DNA of 64,000 bases, from contig NC_073628.1 in the NCBI RefSeq assembly GCF_029407905.1, positions 88,532,501 through 88,596,500 of the forward strand, in the 5' to 3' direction. The notes beneath the pieces are model-generated. The model ran no database searches. It was not told where the DNA came from and worked only from the letters and a program-made list of their open reading frames with translations. The position numbers and the translations under genes were made by a program. Below, in pieces: positions 35,801-47,800 of the stretch. The DNA comes from Bubalus kerabau. Its lineage: Eukaryota; Chordata; Mammalia; Artiodactyla; Bovidae. The number at the start of each line of letters is the position of its first letter. The stretch's first letter is position 1.

Positions 35801-38800
35801 AGGGTTTTTCCTGACTCAAGGATCAAACCCATGTCTCCTGCATTATAGGTGAGTTCTTTACCACTGAGCCACCAGAGAGCCCCAGTCTGGGGATACAGTA
35901 CTAATTAAAACAGACCACAGTCTCTGTCCTCCTGGAGCTTACACTTTAATGGGGCTGGAGGTAGCTGACAGCACACACAAAAAGAATGATAGAGGGTGAT
36001 AAATTCTATCGAGAAAAAGTGTGAATGGAATACAGAGAGCTAGTGGTGGTTCGTAAGAAACTATACTTTAAAAAGGCTGTTCATGAAGACTTCACTGAGA
36101 AGCCAACATTGGAGCAAAGATAGGGTGAAGATGCTGACCTTATAATGTATCACCTTTAATAGGCCACTGTAAGAATTTTGGCTTTTAAGTGAAACAGGGA
36201 GCGATTTAGAGGGTTTGATCAGAGGAGTGAGGTGATAATGACTTACATGTTTAAGAGAATCCTCTGGTTACTCTTGTTCAAAGACTTAAGGGTGGGAGTG
36301 GGCAGGAGTGGTAAGAGGGAGACCAGTTAGAAGGTTGTTACGGTAGTTGCAGTAGCCCCGGGTGAGAAATAATGGAGGTTTGGACCAGGGTGATAGAAGC
36401 AGAGGTAGTGAGAAATGATAGGATCTGTACATGTCTTGTAGATGGAGCCAGTAATATTCCTGATTAGACCGGATATGGACTAAGAGAAAAGAGTCAAGGA
36501 TGAATCCAAAATTGTACAGTTGATGTAAACAATTAGAAAAATGGAGTCACCATTAACCAACAGCATATTCTGTAGGTAGAGCAGATATTGTGGAGAAAAT
36601 GGGAAGACTCTCCCCCCCCCCCCCCCCCAGTCCATTTAAATTTGATATAATTGAATTTGGTTTAATTGAATTTTTCAATTGTTAATGTTTTCTATTTGAC
36701 TTCTACTGTTATTATTAACTTCTTCCAAGTGAAAGCTGAGATCATTCGAGACCTTTCTTTTCTAATATAGGCATTTAGTGCTATAAAATCCACTCCCCGC
36801 CCCCCGCCCAGTACAAGCATACCTTAGAGATACTGTGGTTTCAGTTCCAGACCACTGTAGCATTGTAAAAAGCCAGCCACAAAAATTTTTTGGTTTCCCA
36901 GTGCATATGAAAGTTAATGTTTAAATGACATTGTAGTCTATTAAGTATGTGATAGCATTATGTCTAAAAAATGTGTATATACCTTGATCAAAAAATGCTT
37001 TATTACTAAAAACTGCTATCATCTGAGCATCCTGTGAGTCATAATCTTATTAAGGATACAGGGTCTTGCCTTGGTGTTGATGGCTGCTGACTGACTAGGG
37101 AGGTGGTTGTTGGAAGTTGGGGTGGCTGGGGCTATTTCTTAGAATAACACAACAGTGAAGTTTGCCACATCAATTGACTCTTCTTTTCATGAGTGATTTC
37201 TCTGTAACACACAGTGCTCTTTGATTGCATCTTACCCAAAGCAGAACTTCTTTCATAATTGGAGTCAGTCTCTCAAACCTTACTGCTGCTTTATCAACTA
37301 AGTTTATGTAATACTCTAGTCCTTTGTTATTATGCTAACAGTCTTCATTCACAGCATCTTTACCAGGAGTAGATTCCATTTCAAGAAACTGCTTTCTTTG
37401 CACATAAGAAACTTCTTATTCATTCTAGTTTTATCATGAGATTGCAGCAGTTTAACCACATCTTCAGGCTCCACTTTTAATTCTAGTTCTTTTGCTATTC
37501 CCACTATCTCAGCAGTTACTTCCCCCACTGAAGTCTTGAACCCCTCAAAGTCATTCATGAGGTTGATAATTGACCCTTCCGTAAATTACAAATGTTCTAA
37601 TGGCAACTAGAGTGGTGAATCTTTTCCAGAAGGTTTTCAGATAACTTCCCAGATCCAGCTGAAGAATCACTGTGGCAGCTGTAACCTTATGAAATGTATT
37701 TGTTCAATAATAAGACTTCAGGTATTTCCCTGGTCGTCCAGTGGCTAGGCCTTCACACTCCCAATATCGGGGTGCAGGTTCAATCCTTGGTCAGGGAAAT
37801 AGATCCCACATGCTGCAACTAAGACCTGGCACAGCCAAATAAATAAAAATAAATAGTTTTTTTTTAAATAATAAGGCTTTAAAGTCAGAATGTCTCCTTG
37901 ATTCATGGGTTGCAGAATGGATGTTGTTGTTAGCAGGCATTAATTTTGTCCATCTCCATCAGGGCTCTTGGGTGACAAGGTGCATGGTCAGTGAGCAGAA
38001 ATACTTTGAAAATAATCTTTTTTTCTGAGCATACATGCATGCTAAGGCTCTTCAGTCGTGCCCCACTCTTTGCAATCCCATGGACTGTAACATGCCAGGC
38101 AGTAGGTCTCAAACAGTGGGCTTAAAATACTTAGTAAACAATGTTGTAAACAGATGTCCAGTCACCCAGGCTTTATTATTTCATTGGGAAAGTACAGGCA
38201 GAGTAGATTTAGCGTAATTCCTAAGGGCCCTAAGATACTCAGAATGGTAAGTAAGCATTGGCTTCAACTTAAAAGTCACTACCTGTATTATCCCCCCTAA
38301 CAAGAGAATCAGCTTGCCCTTTGAAGCAAAGTCATTGACTTCTCCTCTCTAGCTACGAAAGGGTGTCTTCTTCCAAAGAAGACTGTTTTGTCTGCACTGA
38401 AAATCTGTTGTTAATTGTAGTCACCTTCATTATAATTATCTTAGCTAGATCTTCTGGATAATTTGCTATAGCTTCTACATCAGCAATTGCTGCTTCACTT
38501 TGCACTTTTATGTTATGGAAATGGCTTCTTTTCCTGAGCTTCATAAATCATTCTCTGTAAGCTTCAAGCTTTTCTTCTGCAACCTCTCTCAGCCTTCATT
38601 GAAGAGAGGGCCTTGCTCTGCATTAGGCTTTGGCGTAAGGGAATGTTGTGGCTGGTTTGGTCTTCTATTCAGATCACTAAACTTACTCCATATTTACATT
38701 AAATCTGTTTAGCTTTCTTACCATGCATGTGTCACTAAAATAGCACTTTTAATTTCCCTCAAGAACTTTTTTCTTTCCATTCACAATTTGGCTGTCACAT

Positions 38801-41800
38801 GAGGCCTATCTTTGATCCCGTCTTGGCTTTTTTTTTTTTTCCCTCAAATGTCCCTCCATCTCTCTCTCTCTTTTTTTTTAACACCAAAAATATTTTTCTG
38901 TCTTGGGCTTTTGACATGCCTTCCTCACTAAGTTTAGTCATTTCTAGCTTTTAACTAAAAGTACAAGATGTGTGACTCCTCATTTCACTTAAATGTTTAG
39001 AGGCTGTTGTGGGGTTATTAATTGGCCTAACATTAACGTCGTCATTTCTTAGGGAATAGGTGACCAGAGGGAAGAGAGAGAAAGAACGGCCAGTTGGTAG
39101 GCCAGTCGGAACGTGCACAACATCTATCAATTAAGTTCACCGGTATATATGGGTGAAGTTCATGGTGACCCAGAACAATTACAATAGTAACATCAAAGAT
39201 CACCGATCAGGGACTTCCCTGGTGGCCCAGTGGTTAAGAGTTCACCTTCCAATGCAGGGGACTCAGATTCGATCCCTGGCTGGGGACCGTGCACCACAGC
39301 TGCTGAGTCTGGGCACCTCGATAGAGAGCCCATGTGCCACAAACCCATGGACCACAGGCAAAGAATCCCACGTACTGCAACAAAGACCCTGCGTGCTGCA
39401 GCTAAGACCTGACACAGCCAAAAATAACTGATCACAGATCCCCATAACAAATATAAAAATAAGGAAAACGTTTGAAATGTGCGAATTACCATACAGAGAC
39501 ACAAAGTGAGCAAACGCCATTGGAAAACTGGCTCTGATAGAGTTGATTGGTGCAGGGTTGCCACGGACCTTCAATTTGTATGAAACACAGTGTCTGCAGA
39601 GCACAATAAAGGGAAGTACAATAAAGTATGCCTGTACTGCTTTAACACGCAAGATACTTTCTAGTTTCTCTTTTGGTCTTTGTTTGAGTTATCTTTGTTA
39701 CTTAGTTTCTAAATATTTGGAATTTTTCCAAGGGACTTTCTGTTATTAATTTCCAATTTACCCATAGTGGTCAGAAATATACTTCATGTATTTCAAATCC
39801 TGTCCTGTCACGCATGGTATATCTACTCTATCTTGGTAAATATGCTCTGTGTACTTGAGAAGAATGTGCATTCTGCTGCTGTTGGGTGGAGTATTCTATT
39901 AGGTCAAATTAGTTGTACTGTTGTTCACATTTTCTCTATTTTACTGATTTGTTGTCCAGTTGTTGTGTCAATTATTGAGAAAGCAGTATCAAAATTTCAG
40001 ACTCTCATTGGGTTTGTTTCTCCTTGCAGAAGTATTGGCTTCATGTAATTTAAAACACTGTTATTAGAAGTGTAAACATTTAGGATTGTTGTGTCTTCTT
40101 GATGAATTGATCCCCTTTGTAATTATAAAATGCTTTGCTTTATCTGTGATAACATTTTTTTGTGCTGAAATCTGGTTTGTCTGGACATTAGTTTTGGATT
40201 GCTGTTAGCATTGTATATCACTTGCATTCTTGTATTTTTAACTTATTATTGTCTTTACATTTGAACTAGGTAGCACATAGTTGGTCTTAGTTTTTATTCA
40301 GTTTGATCATTTCTGCCTTCATCCAGGGATTTAGCGCATTCATTTAATGATGTGGTTATTAAATCTATCGTATTGATATTTGTGCTCTATTTGCCCCATC
40401 AGTTTTTTCTCTTTTTCTCCCAATTTATTTTGGATTATTGAGTTTTTTTATGATTTAATTTTGTCTTCTTTGTTATTTTACTATTGTAACCCTTTTTTAA
40501 AAAAATAATGGCTAAGATTTTATAATTTTATCTTTAATTTTAAGCTGTATCTTCAAATGACATTATACTACTTCACATACAGTATAAGAACGTTACAGTG
40601 GTATACTTTCTTTTTTCTGTCCTGATCTTTGTGTTGTGGTTGTCATACATTTTATTTCTATATGTGTTACAAATTGCATTCTACATTGATGTCAGTAAAG
40701 CATTAGTTATCTTTTAAAGAGGTTTAAATAATAAGAAAAATAGATTTTTATGGCCATTGTATTCATATCTTAAACCACTGTACTTACATTTCTTGTGCTT
40801 TTCATCCTTTTTTATATTGATAGATCCACATTTTCATCTAGTTTCATTTTCTTATTGTGTAAAGAACTTCTAATATTTTTTTTATAGTACAGCTCTGCTG
40901 ATGATGAATTCTTTCAGCCTTTGTGTGTCTGGAAAAGCATTTCACCTTAGTTATTAAAAGTTATTGTTGCTGGACATTTAAGTACTTTAAATTTGTTGTT
41001 CTCTCTTGCATTGGTTCCCTTTTCCCCTGGTTTTGAGCAGTTTGATTTTCATGTGCCTTTGTGCAGTTTTCTTCATGTCTCTTGTGCTTGGGGATTTTTG
41101 AGCATGTTGGATCTGTGGGTTTATACTTTTAATCAGATTTAGAAAAAAAATTCAGCCATTATTTTTTTTAATTCTTTTTTCTGTTTTCCCCACTTTTTTT
41201 CCAAGGACTTCATTTAAATGTATATTGGGCTACTTGAAGTCATCTAGCTTACTGAGGCTCTATTTATTATTTTTTTAATGAGTATCTGTTCTCTGTGTGT
41301 TTCACTTTGGGTTGTTATTATTGTTGCATTGTCTTCAGATTTATTAAACTTTTCTTTGTCTGTGTCTGACATGCAGTTTCCCTATCCAGTATAGTTTTCA
41401 GCTCTAAAATTTGTATTTTGTCTTTTATATCTTTCAAGTCTTTACATATTTTTTAAACATATGGAATACAGTGATATTTACTGTGTTAAAATGTTTATTG
41501 ACATTTGTGTCAGTTCTGGGTCAATTTTGATTGATTTTTACATTCATTGTTTTGACTGAATGACAGACATTGTAAATTTTTTTACCTTGTTGAGTATTGT
41601 ATGCATACTTTTGGATTCCTATAAATATTTTTGAGCTTTGTTCTGGGACACAGGTTACTTTGAAATAGTTTTATCATGTTGAGTCTTGCTTTCCTAAAAT
41701 TTTTTGAACTTCTAAGATTAGTCTGGGGCTAATTAATTCCCCATTACAGAAGCAAGACTTTTCTGTATACTCTGCTTTAGGGGTCAGCAAGACCATTGGT

Positions 41801-44800
41801 AAACCTGGCTCTCAGCCTGTGTTTGTAAATAAAGTTTTATTCCTACCCAGGCATATCCACTCATTTACATCTTTCTTTAGCTGCTTTTGCACTATCATAG
41901 CGGAGTTGAGGGGTTTAAACAGAAATCATATGGCTTCCAAAACCTAAGAAGTTTACTGTCTGGCCCTCAATAGATAAACAATTTGCCGACCCCTGCTTTA
42001 TCGAGTGACCCTGTATACATGAGGTTTTCCAGCTTGGCTGTTGTGATTAGACACTATTCCTGGCCCTCTCTGAGTAAGGGGCACTATTACCTCGAATACT
42101 TTCAGGTGGTTCTTGTCCCAGCCATAGGTATAAGTTTTCTCAAATTAATGTGCAGATCAGTACCCAACTGAATACTTGAGCCAGCCCCCGTAACAATCTC
42201 TGGAATACTACTACTGTGCAGCTTTCTGAACTGTAGTCATCTTGGTCTGCCCAGACTCTCAGCCCTCTATTCTTCCACAGCTTAGAGTCTGCCAGGTTTG
42301 GCCTTCCTTACCCCTCCCTCCAGTGTGACTTGGAAGGTCTCTAAAGATACTGAGTTAGGGCAGTGATTGCACCCCCCTTGATTTGTTCCTCTTCACTCAG
42401 GAATCACTGTCTTTTGTTACCTGGTATTGATTGTCTTTGCAAACCATTGTTTCATGTATTTTTTCTGTTTTTCAGTTGTTTCTTATTCAAAGAAGTGTGG
42501 AAATAATTTATAAATATTAATGATTTTTAGTAAACAAGATTTAAGTAAGCATGTCACTTTTTCTGAAATTTCTTGAGATATAATTGACATACAGCTCTAG
42601 TTAATATGATTGTATTGTGTATTTTGTAACTTGACATCATAAGTAATTGTACCTTAGATTGTCATTTTTCTGAATTAAGCAAGCTGAAAACAGTTACCTG
42701 GGTCTGTACCACTAGCAAGATAGTAGCTTTGAAGGTGACAGCTGGAGTCAGAGCAGTCTCAAAAATCTCATAGTCATACTAGAATTCTCAGTTAAATTCA
42801 TAACCTAAACAAGAGGAATCTTGAGTTCTTTGGTCTCCCACACAGGAGTTTTTTGGTAAGACAAAGTATGTGAATCTGAGTTATACCCTCTTTATAAGTT
42901 TTCCTTGATCCTAAAGAAGTCTAAATTTAAGAGGATGCCCTAGACTAACTGTGAGGAATAGCCTTAATTAAAGCACTCCCAGGAGAAACTTGAAGCAGCA
43001 GAAAGCACTCACAGCAGGCTAAAATCATTTGTTTCCCATTGAAAAATAGAAATGACTTCCAGTATTTTTAAGATGGTGTTTTCCACTGTAAATGTAGGAA
43101 TGCAGTGAATCTTCTGCGGCTGTTAATGAGTTTTTTGGGAGTAAAACAAAAGCTTACTAGAATTTTTACTTTTATTCAGTACTTAACTATGAACTGTATA
43201 TAGTCATATATACCAGCAAATGTGTATCAGCATATATACATAATAAAAAAGGAAATTTTTTATTATTTCACAGTTACTGGAAGCAATGTAAAGTGATAAG
43301 AAAGCCCTGGACTAGTATTCAGTTGACTAGATTTTTATCTTGGGTTCTGCCTCTCTAGTCCTCAAGTTCCACGGGGACTTGAGAATGGGAAGGTGGGTTA
43401 ATGGAATTGAATAGGATATTCCCAAAGTGCTTTACAATTCTAGAAAATTCTGAGTTTTTATTATTTTAATGAGTAGAACTATGGATCAAATACTTGTAAA
43501 CAAGTTTACTGCTTGTTATGCATGGGAAGTCTATTTTTCTCCCAAGTGGTCATAATAATTATAGCTTTCTACCCTTGAAGTCATGGGTGCTCTGAACTGA
43601 TAAAGAAGACTAAAATTTACTATGTGGTTACAAAAGTCCTTTCATTAAGGGGTTAAGTGATGGTGAGAAATGTGACCTCTGTGGTTTAGTGAAAGATCTT
43701 TTTAACATACAGAGGCATTGTTCTTTTTGGCATAATAATGAAAGCATTCATTATATCTAGCACTTGGTTCTAATCTGTATAGAATCAGTTGTTTGATAAT
43801 GTAATTTGACCCTGATTGCAATTCATGGGGGGAAGGAGTGGTTGTAGTTGCTATAAAGACCCTAATTATAGCATTTCTTTTGCACTTTCAAGATGAATTT
43901 CATTTTTATCAGTGCTTGTGAAGTAGGAATAATTGAATTCTTCAGGATTTACTGTTGGGTAATCCCTGATGACACTTCTTTTTAGATTTTTGTGGTTAGC
44001 TATCAATATCATTTGACCCAGGTGCTTTTCTTCTTTGTGGTTATATTACTGTTAGTGAGAACTGAAAACGTCTTTTGTGCTTAGGTTAATCACCCAGTTG
44101 TTTGCTTCTTGAAGGCCGTGATTATTACCTAAGTTTGGAATTACTTGCTAGACTTTTTAAGATTTTATTTAGTATTAAAAATTTTTTATATTTGTGAACA
44201 TAACTTAACATTTAACTTTTTTTTTAACACTTGACTTTTAGGGAAATATGGTCATTCTCTTATTATAATTGCTTCTTGAAAATAGGACGATTCCTGTATT
44301 ATCTTTGATTGTTTTAAGCTTATCAGAGTTTTGAAATTATATTCTTCCTTAGCCCTGTTTACATACAAATCTTTTCACTGTAGTACGAGGAGAAATGAGG
44401 GTCCCTGAAGAAGCTCTCAAGGTAAACATTTTTACTTATTTCTTTTGTAAACCTGCCATTTACTAGGGTTGATTTCACTCATGGATATTTCACTTCCATT
44501 TTAAAATGTTTTGTAGCATGAGAAATTTACCATTCAGCTTCAGTTGTCCCAAAAATCTTCAGAATCAGAATTATCAAAATCTGCATGTGCCAAAAGCATA
44601 GATTCAAAGGTAGCAGATTCTGCAACAGAAGTGCAGCACAAACCTACAGAAGCACTAAAATCTGAGGAGAAAGTTGTTGGTAAGTTAACCTCTTTGAAAA
44701 TATCATGTTTATTCTTGATTATAAAGAAGTTGCATGCTTCCATGTCCTTATAAAAATAATTAATGATAATGACAATTTCAGAGTGGGTTTTAATGCAGCC

Positions 44801-47800
44801 AGTTCTTCTTAGAAAGCAGTGTAGAACATAATTATATGGCAGTTGTATGTAAGTGTATTTAGTATATTTATTTGAGGAAAGTAAATATAATTTACCTTAA
44901 TAGTATTTTTATTATTTGATGTTTGTCTGCTTTTTTCCCCCTAGATTATAACTGAAATCAATGAAAAGGAAATGTCCAATAATGGCTACATTATCATAAT
45001 TATTATGATATGTATCATATTACAGTAGGAGCTTTAAGAATAGTTTATATACATAATCCCAGTCATATAAAAACAATTTTTAAAACTGCTAGAAATTATC
45101 AAATTGCTCAAATATAAGCTTATTAGTCCAGTTAACAACTGGCTTAAATTTACTGTGCAGTGTCCTTAGGCTTTAAAATTTTTTTAAAAGTCACTTATAC
45201 CAAAATTTAGTTTTGTCTTTTATGTTTAGACTTATGAGCCATTTCTGTGTGCCAGCGAACAAGTTGCACTTTGATTAAAAGCTTTTGGACTCTAACAGTT
45301 TATATTACATAGATATTAGCCAGTGCAAAATTTGTTTCTCATGTTCAATATTGAATGAGATCCACAAATACTATTCAACTTAGAGTATTTTCTGCTATCT
45401 CGACTATGCAGTTAACCCTTGAACAGCACTGGTTTGAACTATTGAGCAGCTGCTGCTGCTAAGTCGCTTCAGTCGTGTTCGACTCTGTGCGACCCCATAG
45501 ATGGCAGCCCACCAGGCTCTCATATCCCCAGGATTCTCCAGGCAAGAACACTAGAGTGGGTTGCCATTTCCTTCTCCAATGCATGAAAGTGAAAAGGAAA
45601 AGTGAAGTTGCTCAGTCATGTCTGACTCTTAGCAACCCCATGGACTACAGCCTACCAGGCTCCTCCATTCATGGCATTTTCCAGGCAAGAGTTACTGGAG
45701 TGGGTTGCCATTGCCTTCTCCGTGTTGAACAGCACTATTTTTTAAAAAATGCACATTTTTTTTCTATAATTAATACTACAATACTACACAGTCCACATTA
45801 GTTGAATCCATGAATACAGAAGTGCTTCCCTCATGATTCAGATGGTAAAGAGTCTGCCTGCAATGTGGGAGACCCAGGTTTGATCCCTGGGTTAGGAAGA
45901 TCCCTTGGAGAAGGAACTGGCAACCCACTCCAGTATTCTTGCCTGAAGAACCCCATGAACAGATGAGCCTGGTGGGCTAGAGTCCATGGAGTCACAAAGA
46001 GTTGGACATGACTGAGTGACTAACACAGGAACTGTGGATTTGGAAGTGAAAGTTGTTGAATAAGTGTTCTGCTCTTTGCAACCCATGGACTCTACCCCAC
46101 CAGGCTCCTCTGTCCATGGGATTCTTCAGGCAGGAATACTGGAGTGGGTTGCCAGTTCCTTTTCCAGGGGATCGAACCCAGGTCTTCCGCATTGCAGGCA
46201 GATTCTCTACCATTTGAGCCACCAGGGGAGCAGGCTAACTATAAGTTATACTATGCTTGAATTTTCAACTGCAGAGAATGTGGAGGCTCCTAAACTCTGC
46301 ATTGTTCAGGGGTCACCTGTACTTTGTTTTTCATTAAATCAACTGGGCAATTCTAGCATTCTCCAAAAGCATGTTTGTTTGTTTGTTTTCCTGTTTTCAT
46401 GTGCTTTTTCCCCACTTCTTTACAGATACTTCTGCCATGCCCCGTGGTACTCCATTATATGGGCAGCCTTCATGGTGGGGGGATGATGAGGCGGATGAAC
46501 AAAGACCTTTCAAATCAAATGGCAAACCTGAAGAGAAAAATCACGAAACTGGAACATCAGGTAAAAAAATCTCAAACTATGACATTAAATGGTTTTAAGG
46601 ACAAACTTACTATCAAAGCAAAAATCTATTCTTAAAAGTGTATCTCCTATTATTTAAATGATACAGTTTAATAATATGGTTGGGCATTTTGAAATAATTA
46701 TTAAAATGTTCTAACTAGACCAAAATAGTAAGTGCAGACTAACTCTGTGTGTTTTCACTAGATTGACAAGTATATAATCGTATTTTTAAATGAAAAATTT
46801 TTATTATGTTCAAAATGTATGAGGTTAAAGCTTCTTTAAAATCTCCGTGTGCCTGATTTTGAGGGGTATGATAGCAACAAGATTAGCTGTTAAGCAGCCA
46901 GAATGAAGAAATAATTCTGAATCACATTCTCAGGTTAATAGTCAAGGAACATATTCTTTTGTTGCTGGAGAAATTTAGGAATGAACTAAGTCAAAAGCCA
47001 GAAAATCAAGATTTCCAGGAAATAAATGGAGGTATCAGTTGCCTGTTACATAAGGACTTGGCATGGACATCAACACTGGTGGATGGAGCAGCCGGTTTCC
47101 TTGATAATGGGAGATAAGGATCAGAACTGGAGGAATTAAATACAGGCACCAGGGAGCAGTATGTAAAGCCAACTGGGACTCTGAGTCAAGGATAGATTTC
47201 ATCAGCACTCCTGTCAACTTTCTACCTTTCACCACAATTCTACAAGATAAATAAGACATTTTTCTTAGCTGGAGAATAAGAACACTGGTTCTTATTCATA
47301 AATACACTCTAATTTTACCAGGATACAGATCTAAGAAAGCCGGCCTTATCAACTTGCTCTTAAAGTGCCCCAAACTAAAGTTGTCAACTTTGCAAATAAA
47401 GTCCCATCTCAGTTTTCTTATTTCTGTGGCCAACACAACTCTTTCTTCATGTTCAAGCTCAGAAGCTTAATATTATTTAGCATACCCTCAGATGCAAATG
47501 ACAGAAATGCCACCTGATAACTAAACAGGACGGAAATGTACCGGCTTAAATAATGAACCTCTTTAGAATTGGTTAATACAGCATCTCAGTGGCATCATCT
47601 TCTAGGTTTTCTCTTGGACTCTCAGCCCTTCTGTTCAGTGGCTGCATACTAAGGAAGTTTCCCCTAATACTCATAGGCTGTTTGCCAGTAGCAGTTGGGG
47701 TGCATGCTACTTTGATCACATCCAGTCGAAAATAGCAAAGGTAACTTCTAAAAGACCCCCTGGGAACTTTCCCCAAAGTTTTTAATGCATCTGTCATTTC

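Larger units (their letters stand above)
37349..38965 (-). pseudogene. Tigger1 transposase, decayed
   Basis: This is a pogo-family transposase relic on the minus strand. The longest open piece (37558-37349) reads [17 protein letters not shown] and [11 protein letters not shown], the C-terminal part; 38544-38353 reads [20 protein letters not shown]. Frames are broken by indels and two SINEs. Related genes (JRK, TIGD) are domesticated, but nothing suggests that here. Confidence 0.75.
36809..39639 (-). mobile_element. Tigger1 (TcMar/pogo-like) DNA transposon, near full length, with nested SINEs
   Basis: Termini CAGTACAAGCATAC (36809) and the reverse of CAGTACAGGCATAC (ending 39639) match at 13 of 14. 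Internal sequence matches Tigger1 throughout, with the transposase on the minus strand from about 38965 to 37350. Without three SINE insertions it is about 2.4 kb, the usual Tigger1 length. The TA target duplication is no longer visible. Confidence 0.88.
34958..44362 (+). other. CEP170: CEP170 intron 3, AT-AC U12-type (9,405 bases)
   Basis: Bounded by ATATCCTT and TTCCTTAGC...AC. Contents: SINEs, an ancient repeat at 35600-36600, an antisense L1 split by Tigger1, and a hAT MITE. The stretches 34970-35595 and 42000-44340 show nothing I can name apart from T-rich tracts and a possible MIR trace near 43270-43400. Confidence 0.88.
45408..46321. mobile_element. Tigger-type MITE containing three SINE insertions
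   Basis: Ends gcagttaacccttgaac and (reversed) tacaggtgacccctgaac with TA next to each. The internal bits between SINEs (tgaatccatgaatacag, ttttcaactgcagag) fit the same element. Confidence 0.7.
44680..46425 (+). other. CEP170: CEP170 intron 5 (1,746 bases)
   Basis: Donor gtaagt, acceptor tttacag. 44700-45400 shows nothing recognised; 45408-46321 is a Tigger-type MITE with three SINEs. Confidence 0.92.
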
